The position numbers and the translations under genes were made by a program. From contig CACKJL010000003.1 of NCBI GenBank assembly GCA_902600395.1, forward strand, positions 1-37,932: a stretch of 37,932 nucleotides of DNA, in the 5' to 3' direction. The notes beneath the pieces were generated by a model that did not search any database, was not told the DNA's origin, and saw only the letters and a program-made list of their open reading frames with translations. The stretch is from an uncultured Prochlorococcus sp. Lineage in GTDB: Bacteria > Cyanobacteriota > Cyanobacteriia > PCC-6307 > Cyanobiaceae. This document shows positions 31,154 through 37,932 of this stretch, one piece after another; position 1 is the first letter of the stretch, and each line of letters starts with the position of its first letter.

Positions 31154-32340
31154 CGCAAACAGGTTGAATTTATATTCATTTTCTTCTCACTAAACTTTTC
31201 AAAAACAAACCACTTGAAATCACCTAAACATACAGGATCTACGAGTCTAAGTAATGCCTCTCTTCGTAGAAGAGCATTTGATAAATCCTCCTTAAATTCC
31301 TTCTGAATTCCATAAAGTCTCTCTGCTAATCCAAGTGCCAACAAAGCCTCTCCTTGTTTAGTTATTCCAACAGTATCAAATCCAAGAGTCTCAGCATCAT
31401 TAATTAAAGTTTCTATGCACACATGAGATGTTAAATCGCAATTTCCAGGAGAATCTAGGACATTATTCGTCATTTTTTGATTTTCATAAGAAACTATCGT
31501 CCCATCAGAATTCTTAGAGTTATAGTATTTTTTAGCTTCTTTAGCGTAATCAATTATCAATAAAATACCATTATTAATTTTTTGATAAATAGCTTTTAAC
31601 CATTTTGAGTTATCTATATGCCATTCTGTCGTCCATCCTTCGAGAGCATCTTCAGGCGGGATAGTGATTCTCAACTCACTTTTAGCAAGTTCAATACTTT
31701 TTCTCAATTGACTTGTAATTGGCATCTCATCAAAATATAATTTATGAGATTTTTTGTCTATAGAAACTGCTTGTCGAAGTAATTTTCCTTTTGAGAAGGT
31801 TATTCTTTCTACTGGCAAAGCATCCAAAACCTCATTTGCAAGAACTATTCCATTTATATTATTTTCCTCTACTTCTTCCAAACCTTTCCATAAAATATCA
31901 ATGCCTAAGTTTAAAAATTCTTCCAATTTATTTTTTTGTTTTTCTGCCATCCCTTCATTAGGTTCAATAATTACAAAAGAAACTCCTTCCAAAAAATACT
32001 TGTTATTTTCTAAAAAATATTTAATTAATCCACTCATAAAGCTTCCATCTCCTGCTCCAAATTCAATTACAGCTAATTTCTGATTAGATAAAAAACTATT
32101 TTTGAACTGAATCAACCAATCTTCTATTTGTTTACCAACCAAAAAAGCAAAATCATCAGATAAAGAGGGTGATGTAACAAAATCTCCTCGAACGCCTAAC
32201 TCAGTTTTACCGCTGCCGTAATAACCATTAGCAGGATCATTTAATGCGAAATTCATAAAGTCATAAAAACTTATAGTCCCCCCCATTTTTATTATTTTTT
32301 TTACTAACCAATCTGGATTATTCGCGGGTAAGCTATTCAT
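31150..32340 (-). CDS. MidA/NDUFAF7-like SAM-dependent methyltransferase
   Basis: 396 residues of the COG1565 family. N-terminal ISFYDFMNFALNDPANGYYGSG, VTSPSLSDDFAFLVGKQI and the SAM-binding LAVIEFGAGDGSFMSGLI (about 108-125), then NEVLDALPVERI and TTEWHIDNSKWLKA. The family includes human NDUFAF7, which methylates an arginine of a complex I subunit. In cyanobacteria an NDH-1 subunit is a reasonable target, but this is inference. It is convergent with aroB (4-base overlap) and divergent from the TPM gene with 31 bases between. Confidence 0.85.
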   Translation of the reverse strand: MNSLPANNPDWLVKKIIKMGGTISFYDFMNFALNDPANGYYGSGKTELGVRGDFVTSPSLSDDFAFLVGKQIEDWLIQFKNSFLSNQKLAVIEFGAGDGSFMSGLIKYFLENNKYFLEGVSFVIIEPNEGMAEKQKNKLEEFLNLGIDILWKGLEEVEENNINGIVLANEVLDALPVERITFSKGKLLRQAVSIDKKSHKLYFDEMPITSQLRKSIELAKSELRITIPPEDALEGWTTEWHIDNSKWLKAIYQKINNGILLIIDYAKEAKKYYNSKNSDGTIVSYENQKMTNNVLDSPGNCDLTSHVCIETLINDAETLGFDTVGITKQGEALLALGLAERLYGIQKEFKEDLSNALLRREALLRLVDPVCLGDFKWFVFEKFSEKKMNINSTCLR

Positions 32341-32371
32341 CGGCGAAAATATAAAAAGACAGAACTTATTT

Positions 32372-33169
32372 ATGCCTTCAAAGATTAACTATTTATTAGG
32401 AATATTTCTATCTATATTAGTTTTAATTTCACATAAACCCGTTTTCGCTATAAATAATCCAAATCTCTTACCAGAAGAAAAAACACCAGTAATTGATTTA
32501 GCTAAAACATTAAGCCCTAATCAGAAAAAATCTTTAGAGGAAAAGCTCAATAATCTAGAAATTGAAAGTGGGTGGAAAATTAAATATTTATCTCAGTTTG
32601 AAAGTTCACCTGGTAGTGCAATAAAGGACTATTGGGATTTAGATGAGACAAGTTTGTTGATAGTTGCGGATCCTAGAGGGGGAAATTTGCTGAACTTTAA
32701 CGTCGGAGAGGCTTATTTTAATTTTATGCCAAGGTTATTTTGGGTTGAACTTCAAACAAGATTTGGCAACCAATACTATGTTAAAGATCATGGTGAGGAT
32801 GGTGCAGTATTAGATGCAATTGATTCAGTAAAGATTTGCCTTGAAAGAGGAGGATGCCAAGTTGTCCCTGGCCTACCCAAAGAGCAATATGTATGGACTT
32901 TATGTACATCGATTCTTGGAGGTTTAGTAGCAGGTTTTGCATCTGCCCCAAGAAAAGAAGGTCAAGTCATTTCAATTGGATTTTTAGCTCTTCTTTCTCC
33001 TCTATGGGGAATGTTATTTGGAATTTTTGGTTTGGCACCCATAATATCCAGAACAAATGATTTATTACCTTTATTTAAAAATGGTTTAGCTTTTACAGCT
33101 GCAGGAATTGCGGGTTATATCTTGTCTCAAACATTATTTTCAAGATATGAAAAGCCCAATAATACTTAA
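32372..33169 (+). CDS. TPM-domain (Psb32-like) membrane protein
   Basis: 265 residues. A signal or anchor segment (about 7-26, LGIFLSILVLISHKPVFA) is followed by a TPM/DUF477 domain (about 35-165) starting with TPVIDLAKTLSPNQKKSLEEKL and containing WKIKYLSQ and DETSLLIVADPRGGNLLNFNVG. Two to three C-terminal helices follow (about 180-255). Related cyanobacterial and plant proteins (Psb32, TLP18.3) act in photosystem II repair or as acid phosphatases. Likely lumenal or periplasmic domain. ATG start. Confidence 0.8.
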   Translation: MPSKINYLLGIFLSILVLISHKPVFAINNPNLLPEEKTPVIDLAKTLSPNQKKSLEEKLNNLEIESGWKIKYLSQFESSPGSAIKDYWDLDETSLLIVADPRGGNLLNFNVGEAYFNFMPRLFWVELQTRFGNQYYVKDHGEDGAVLDAIDSVKICLERGGCQVVPGLPKEQYVWTLCTSILGGLVAGFASAPRKEGQVISIGFLALLSPLWGMLFGIFGLAPIISRTNDLLPLFKNGLAFTAAGIAGYILSQTLFSRYEKPNNT

Positions 33170-33192
33170 AATATAATCAGAGATATTTAATC

Positions 33193-34026
33193 CTAAAAAA
33201 ATTTATCTTCTTCACGAATTTCACCAGACTCTGAATACCATCGATGAGAAACATGCCTTAATTCCTTATTTTCAAACTCAATCCATGAAAAGTTAATTAG
33301 CAATTTCCCATCTTCATCAGTTTTATATCTTGGTACTACAGCAGTGTTGAAATAAATTGTTCCTTTGCTATCAATTTTAAACATCTCTCTTAAACCAAGA
33401 TTTCTTTTAAGCCGATTGTGCATATGACCAAAAATTACAAGATCAACTTTTCTTCTCTTTTGTATTTGAGAAATAGCAGCAGACAAATCTCTATCTCCCC
33501 AATCTAAAGAGGGTAATTTCCAGTCTTTCCCACAAATGCTTTTAGGTTCTGAACCTAAACCCGAAGGACCAGCATGAGACATAATTATTAAAGGTATTTC
33601 TTCAATAGTCTCTTCTGAACATTTGATAATTTTATTTATTGAATCTTGTTCGGTTATAGGTCCATAAACGCCTTTAACTTCTTTCGAAAGATAATAGCCG
33701 CCGCCAGAGCTACATGGTCTAGCAGACAATAAATTTATTTGATTATTAAAAACTTTCAAATCCCATGCACAATATTTTTCACCAAGAACACGTATCTGCT
33801 TTGAGAGAGTTTCCCCTGTAGAATCTTTCCCTCTATCATGATTTCCTAAAATCACGAAGGTAGGAAATTTGATCTCATTGATTTTTTTAATTATTTTGAC
33901 ACTCCCATCAGAAATATCACCAACAAATAAAACAATATTTGGGTTGATAATCGATAAAACTTTCAAGTCAAATTCAGACCATTGACCATGACAGTCACCA
34001 ACAATAGCAATTTTTAAATTTGTCAG
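33193..34026 (-). CDS. TIGR04168-type metallophosphoesterase, non-canonical start
   Basis: A calcineurin-like phosphoesterase. Later motifs are VLFVGDIS, LGNHDRG, SHAGPSG and FGHMHNR. The first metal motif, IAIVGDCHGQW, lies upstream of the first canonical start in frame (TTG at 33966), so the protein must begin earlier. The frame is open there but offers only CTG (34026) or ATT (34029) shortly before this motif, and no ATG, GTG or TTG. Proteins of this cyanobacterial/plastid family normally begin with this motif within ten residues, which fits the CTG or ATT. About 277 residues; substrate unknown. Divergent from nadA. Confidence 0.8.
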   Translation of the reverse strand: MTNLKIAIVGDCHGQWSEFDLKVLSIINPNIVLFVGDISDGSVKIIKKINEIKFPTFVILGNHDRGKDSTGETLSKQIRVLGEKYCAWDLKVFNNQINLLSARPCSSGGGYYLSKEVKGVYGPITEQDSINKIIKCSEETIEEIPLIIMSHAGPSGLGSEPKSICGKDWKLPSLDWGDRDLSAAISQIQKRRKVDLVIFGHMHNRLKRNLGLREMFKIDSKGTIYFNTAVVPRYKTDEDGKLLINFSWIEFENKELRHVSHRWYSESGEIREEDKFF

Positions 34027-34047
34027 AATTTTTTCTGTTTAAAGGCA

Positions 34048-34053
34048 TATAAT
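34048..34053 (+). promoter_or_regulatory. candidate -10 box of nadA
   Basis: A perfect TATAAT between the divergent phosphoesterase and nadA. No good -35 lies at 16-18 bases. The implied transcript start near 34060 leaves room for a nadA start anywhere between 34076 and 34130. Confidence 0.4.
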
Positions 34054-34129
34054 CTATTTAGAGATATTCTAAATCCTGACCAGTATAACTTCTACTGCAA
34101 AACAGAAATCAGTTCAAAACGAAGAGGAT

Positions 34130-35044
34130 TTGATTTCTGAAATAAAGGAGCGTTGCCGAAAAGCTAATGCAATTATTCTTGCGCACTATTATCAAGCTCC
34201 AGAGATTCAGGAAATTGCAGATTTTATTGGCGATTCATTAGATCTATCTAGGAAAGCTGCAAATAATGACGCAGATATAATAATTTTTTGCGGTGTGCAC
34301 TTTATGGCCGAAACCGCAAAAATACTTAGCCCTAATAAAACAGTCCTATTACCAGATATTGACGCAGGATGCTCATTAGCAGACGATTGTCCTTCAGATA
34401 AATTTCAAAAGTTCAGGGAAGAAAATCCAGATCACTATGTCGTAAGTTATATAAATTGCACTGCAGAAGTAAAAGCTCAAAGTGATCTGATATGTACAAG
34501 CAGTAATGCAGTCTCATTAATTAAAAAGATACCTGAAGATAAAAAGATAATATTTGCGCCAGATCAGAACCTTGGGAGATGGGTACAGAAAAATTCAGGA
34601 AGAGATCTTAAATTATGGCCTGGCAGCTGCATTGTTCATGAATCATTTAGTGAAGAAGCACTTCTAAAATTAAAATATCAAAATCCAGGATCAAAAGTAA
34701 TTGCTCATCCTGAATGTAGTCAAAATTTACTAATTCTCTCAGACTTTATTGGATCAACAAGTAAGCTGCTTGATTTCGTAAGTAAAGATCCATCTAAAAC
34801 TTACATGGTACTAACTGAACCTGGAATAATTCATCAAATGAAAAAGAAAGAACCTAATAAAATTTTTATTGAAGTTCCCGATGTAGAAGGTTGTAAATGT
34901 AACGAGTGTCCATATATGAAATTAAATACTTTAGAAAAAATTCTTGATTGTTTGAAAAATAATTCCCCGTCTATTGAACTAGACCCAGAGATAATAAGAA
35001 GAGCCTATGTGCCAATAAAGAGAATGCTGGATATGAGTAATTAA
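34130..35044 (+). CDS. nadA: NadA, quinolinate synthase A
   Basis: 304 residues from TTG 34130. NAIILAHYYQAPEIQEIADFIGDSLDLS, FCGVHFMAETAKIL, LPDIDAGCSLADDCP, YINCTAEVKAQSDLICTSSNAV, HPECSQNLL and EVEGCKCNECPYMKLNTLEKI-type segments carry the substrate and 4Fe-4S ligands (three cysteines). It condenses iminoaspartate with dihydroxyacetone phosphate to quinolinate in NAD synthesis. The reading frame remains open about 18 codons upstream with a plausible N-terminus (TSTAKQKSVQNEED), so the true start may be a rare codon such as ATA 34085 or CTG 34076. Convergent 4-base overlap with the protease gene. Confidence 0.93.
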   Translation: MISEIKERCRKANAIILAHYYQAPEIQEIADFIGDSLDLSRKAANNDADIIIFCGVHFMAETAKILSPNKTVLLPDIDAGCSLADDCPSDKFQKFREENPDHYVVSYINCTAEVKAQSDLICTSSNAVSLIKKIPEDKKIIFAPDQNLGRWVQKNSGRDLKLWPGSCIVHESFSEEALLKLKYQNPGSKVIAHPECSQNLLILSDFIGSTSKLLDFVSKDPSKTYMVLTEPGIIHQMKKKEPNKIFIEVPDVEGCKCNECPYMKLNTLEKILDCLKNNSPSIELDPEIIRRAYVPIKRMLDMSN

Positions 35045-36375
35045 TTTAATGAAAATACTTTATCTTCCTTATTAATTTTTAGGAATGCATTAAGGTTTGT
35101 GGTGTCGGGATTAAATTCGCTTATCTGCTTATTTCTTTTAATTATATTTATTAGCTCTTTTTCACCAGCTCTATATTGTTTATCTTTTCTAGTTCCTATC
35201 TCTCTTTGAAGTATAGGGTTTATATTCATTCTTACTTCTATGTCTGGAATAATTCCAGATTTGTTTATATCAGTGCCGTTCGGAGTTAAATACTTAGCAA
35301 CTGTAACAGTTAGACCTGAACCATCAACTAAAGTTCTCATGGATTGAACTAAACCTTTACCAAACGTTTTCTTCCCGACTAATTTTCCTCTTTTGTTATC
35401 CTTTATTGCACCAGAGACTATTTCACTAGCACTAGCAGAACCCTCATTAACTAAGACAACTAAGGGTTTTTTTGTTAGAGCTTGACCGTTTCCTTTTTTT
35501 GTTTCTTTTAAACCATCTTTACTTACTGTACTTACTATTACTCCTTTGTTAATGAAGTGCCTTGAGATATCAATGCTTGATTCTAATAAACCTCCAGGAT
35601 TACTTCTCAGGTCAAGAACATATCCTGCGACTTTTTTTGTTTCTAAATCCTTAATAGCATCTCTAGTTTCTTTGGATGCATTTGCATTAAATTGTTTAAT
35701 TCTTACATAGCCAATTGATAAGCCATTTTTGGTTTGATTGACTTTACTTGATACAGATTTTATTTCAATTTTTTCTCTTGATAAAGTCTTAAAAAAGGAT
35801 TGAGAACCTCTAAGAATTTCAAGCTTTACTTTAGTACCTCTTTGTCCTCTTATTAATTTCACGGCATCCTCAATATTCATACCTTCAGTAGAAATATCAT
35901 CTATGGATAATATTTTATCTCTAGCTTTAATTCCAGCATCAAATGCAGGGGTGCCCTCTATGGGAGAAATAATTATTAAATCATCAGATTCTTTATCTTT
36001 AACTATTTGGATACCAACTCCAGTTAATTCACCAGAGGTATCAATTCTCATTTGATTAAATTCCTTAGGTTCTAAAAATCTTGTATAAGAATCATCTAAA
36101 TTAGAAAGCATATCTCTAATCGCATCATATGCTTCATTGCTGTCTGAATATGTTTTTGATAAAACTTCTTTTCTTAGATTAATCCAATTGGACTTTTGAA
36201 ATTTGCCGTTTGAATCAAGAAAATCTCTATATACAATTTGCCAAACATGATCAATTACTTCTTTATAACTATTATTTAAAACTGTTGCCTCTGCAAAATT
36301 ATTTAAAAATAACCCAGAAAAGGATGTCGCAAACAGAAATATATATTTTTTTTTAAGCAATTTTCTTATCTTCAA
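35041..36375 (-). CDS. carboxyl-terminal processing protease (S41, CtpA-like)
   Basis: 444 residues. Signal peptide (about 10-30, IFLFATSFSGLFLNNFAEA), then a Ctp N-terminal domain, a PDZ domain (about 100-190, with ELTGVGIQI and IIISPIEGTPAFDAGIKARD) and the tail-specific protease core. The catalytic serine is in NEGSASASEIVSGA and the lysine in GKKTFGKGLVQS. In cyanobacteria such proteases remove the C-terminal extension of the D1 protein of photosystem II; paralogues (CtpB, CtpC) exist, so the exact type is not assigned. Lumenal or periplasmic. Confidence 0.92.
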   Translation of the reverse strand: MKIRKLLKKKYIFLFATSFSGLFLNNFAEATVLNNSYKEVIDHVWQIVYRDFLDSNGKFQKSNWINLRKEVLSKTYSDSNEAYDAIRDMLSNLDDSYTRFLEPKEFNQMRIDTSGELTGVGIQIVKDKESDDLIIISPIEGTPAFDAGIKARDKILSIDDISTEGMNIEDAVKLIRGQRGTKVKLEILRGSQSFFKTLSREKIEIKSVSSKVNQTKNGLSIGYVRIKQFNANASKETRDAIKDLETKKVAGYVLDLRSNPGGLLESSIDISRHFINKGVIVSTVSKDGLKETKKGNGQALTKKPLVVLVNEGSASASEIVSGAIKDNKRGKLVGKKTFGKGLVQSMRTLVDGSGLTVTVAKYLTPNGTDINKSGIIPDIEVRMNINPILQREIGTRKDKQYRAGEKELINIIKRNKQISEFNPDTTNLNAFLKINKEDKVFSLN

Positions 36376-36436
36376 ATAATTCGATATTTTTTATTATAAA
36401 AAGAATTTATTTATAATTCAAAAATTTGACAAATCC

Positions 36437-37654
36437 TTAAGGATCAATCCACTTCCCATCATCCTTAATAAGTTGGATTAAAGCATTAACTCCCTCATCT
36501 TCAGGTACTCTTTTTATCTCTTCTTTTCTTCTATATAAGGCAATAGTTCCTTTACCTTTTCCAACATAACCATAATCAGCATCTGCCATTTCTCCTGGCC
36601 CATTAACAATACATCCCATTATTGCTATATCTAGACCCGTCAAATGTGAGGTTGCGTTCCTAACTTTATCTACAACTTCTTCTAGATTGAAAAGTGTTCT
36701 ACCACAACTGGGGCAACTGATGTATTCAACCATTGTTTTTCTTAATCCTAAAGATTGCAAAATTGAATAGCAGACTGGTATTTCCTTTTCTGGAGCTTCT
36801 GTTAAGGAAACCCTTATGGTATCTCCTAATCCCTCTGCTAAAAGCGTTCCAATTCCAGCAGTACTTTTAATCCTTCCATAATCACCATCACCAGCTTCGG
36901 TCACTCCTAAATGTAAGGGATAGTTATATCCTTCTGAGTCAAGCCTATCTGCAATCATTCTGTAAGCTGCCATCATGACCGGAGCCCTAGAAGCTTTCAT
37001 AGAAATAATTATGTTATGAAAATCAAGCTCATCACAAATTTTGACGAACTCCATCGCAGATTCTGTCATTCCTAATGGCGTATCTCCATAAGTAAAAAGC
37101 ATCCTCTCAGATAGAGACCCATGATTTACTCCAATCCTTAGAGCTTTGTTTTCAGCCTTTAAAACTTCAACTAAAGGGGTAAATCTTTTAAGTATTGTTT
37201 GCTTAATAGTTTCAAATTCCTCATCTGTATATTCAGTTCTTGTAGGGTCTGATTTTTCAAAAACAAACAATCCAGGATTAATTCTTACTTTATCAACATG
37301 TTTTGCAACTTCCATTGCAATTTTCATACCATTATGGTGAACATCAGCCACCAAGGGGGTATTGATATTATTTTCTAGTAATTTTGCCTTTATATCTCCT
37401 ACTGCTTTGGCATGTGCTAAGGAAGGGACAGTTAACCTTACTATTTCACAACCCACATCATGAAGTCTTTTGATAGCTAAGTAAGCATTTTCGACATCCA
37501 TCGTATCTTCATTTATCATCGATTGAACTCTTACTGGATAATCACTTCCAATAGCGACATCGCCCACCATTACTGTTCTAGTTATCCTTCTCTCAATATG
37601 AGTTGAATATCTTTTGGAGAGACTATTAACCTCTTTTGATTGAGTTAATGACAT
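36437..37654 (-). CDS. ispG: IspG (GcpE), HMBPP synthase
   Basis: 405 residues. It starts with RRITRTVMVGDVAIGSDYPV and VQSMINEDTMDVE (the TIM-barrel start), has VADVHHN, VRINPG, IGVNHGSL and the 4Fe-4S ligands in ISCPSCGRTLF and MGCIVNGPGEMADADYG. It reduces MEcPP to HMBPP, the penultimate step of the MEP isoprenoid pathway that feeds carotenoids and chlorophyll side chains; ferredoxin is the usual electron donor in cyanobacteria. Complete, ATG start. Confidence 0.97.
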   Translation of the reverse strand: MSLTQSKEVNSLSKRYSTHIERRITRTVMVGDVAIGSDYPVRVQSMINEDTMDVENAYLAIKRLHDVGCEIVRLTVPSLAHAKAVGDIKAKLLENNINTPLVADVHHNGMKIAMEVAKHVDKVRINPGLFVFEKSDPTRTEYTDEEFETIKQTILKRFTPLVEVLKAENKALRIGVNHGSLSERMLFTYGDTPLGMTESAMEFVKICDELDFHNIIISMKASRAPVMMAAYRMIADRLDSEGYNYPLHLGVTEAGDGDYGRIKSTAGIGTLLAEGLGDTIRVSLTEAPEKEIPVCYSILQSLGLRKTMVEYISCPSCGRTLFNLEEVVDKVRNATSHLTGLDIAIMGCIVNGPGEMADADYGYVGKGKGTIALYRRKEEIKRVPEDEGVNALIQLIKDDGKWIDP

Positions 37655-37689
37655 TAAAATTCTTGATATTCAAAAAGGATTTCACTAAA

Positions 37690-37932
37690 TTATACGGCAT
37701 ATAGTTTACCACTTACATTCTCTAGGTCTTTCAAAGTTAGATGGTAAGGTTTATTGATTTCTTTTGAAGGAAATCTCAACAAATAAGATGGATGAAAAAT
37801 TACCATAATTTCTCTCCCATCTTTTTTAATCCATTGACCTCTTAAATTACTTATAGGATCTTTAACTTCTAAAATAGCTCTCATAGCAGTAGAACCAGTA
37901 AGTAATATAAATTTTGGGTCGACTAACTTTAT
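37690..37932 (-). CDS. family-4 uracil-DNA glycosylase, C-terminal part (cut by window edge)
   Basis: The frame is open to the end of the window, so only the last 80 codons are seen. KFILLTGSTAMRAIL followed by RGQW and MVIFHPSYLLR (the conserved active-site HPSxLLR motif) are typical of the iron-sulphur family-4 uracil-DNA glycosylases, which remove uracil from DNA. The ATG at 37884 lies inside this domain and is not the real start. Confidence 0.8.
   Translation of the reverse strand: MKLVDPKFILLTGSTAMRAILEVKDPISNLRGQWIKKDGREIMVIFHPSYLLRFPSKEINKPYHLTLKDLENVSGKLYAV

Noticed and set aside
31754..32083. 109-codon plus-strand frame
   Set aside because: Antisense to the MidA-like methyltransferase, whose motifs are intact.
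1..37932. CRISPR arrays, insertion sequences, prophage or integrase genes
   Set aside because: No regularly spaced repeats, transposase, integrase or phage structural motif was seen on either strand.

Overview
The window is low-GC, gene-dense DNA that looks like a high-light-adapted Prochlorococcus chromosome. The main signs are strong A/T bias at third codon positions, a high-light-inducible (Hli) stress protein, two DUF1651 proteins (a family I know from marine picocyanobacteria), many very small membrane proteins, and a 6S RNA candidate directly downstream of purK. No rRNA, convincing tRNA, CRISPR array, transposase or phage structural gene is visible. Both window edges cut genes: a small membrane protein on the left and a family-4 uracil-DNA glycosylase on the right.

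Layout. 1-3.4 kb holds small hypotheticals, a ribbon-helix-helix-like protein, a DUF2130 coiled-coil protein and a stand-alone IF-2 N-domain-like protein. 3.4-9.1 kb is a tightly packed four-gene DNA-repair operon: beta-CASP exonuclease, ATP-dependent DNA ligase, Lhr-type DEXH helicase and PdeM phosphoesterase. 9.3-10.3 kb has a secreted small protein and several tiny reverse-strand ORFs. 10.4-14.1 kb is the phosphate ABC transporter pstS-pstC-pstA-pstB on the minus strand. 14.3-16.9 kb (minus) carries an OstA/LptA-like protein, a cytochrome c6-family protein, a TrkA-domain potassium channel and a DUF1499 protein.

16.3-28.4 kb is an accessory-looking block of about 35 mostly tiny genes. It includes overlapping or abutting runs of single-helix membrane microproteins, a DnaJ-type zinc-finger protein, a short-chain dehydrogenase, the Hli protein, a tryptophan-rich TIGR02450-like protein, two paralogous DUF1651 operons with matching promoters, and a NAD+-type DNA ligase reduced to its catalytic domain. 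Several small proteins look like diverged duplicates of each other within the block.

28.5-37.9 kb returns to core metabolism: 6S RNA candidate and purK (purines), aroB (shikimate pathway), a MidA-like methyltransferase, a TPM/Psb32-like protein, a TIGR04168-type metallophosphoesterase, nadA (NAD synthesis), a carboxyl-terminal processing protease and ispG (MEP isoprenoid pathway).

The points most worth a second look are: the run of four touching membrane-microprotein genes (20462-21135); a reverse-strand 40-residue ORF with a near-perfect Shine-Dalgarno (21221-21358); the truncated NAD+ ligase (26912-27661); the paired DUF1651 operons with conserved promoters; the cluster of DnaA-box-like 9-mers (19363-19474); and a phosphoesterase whose first metal-binding motif lies upstream of every canonical start codon (33193-34029). 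All assignments come from reading motifs by eye; no database search was run.
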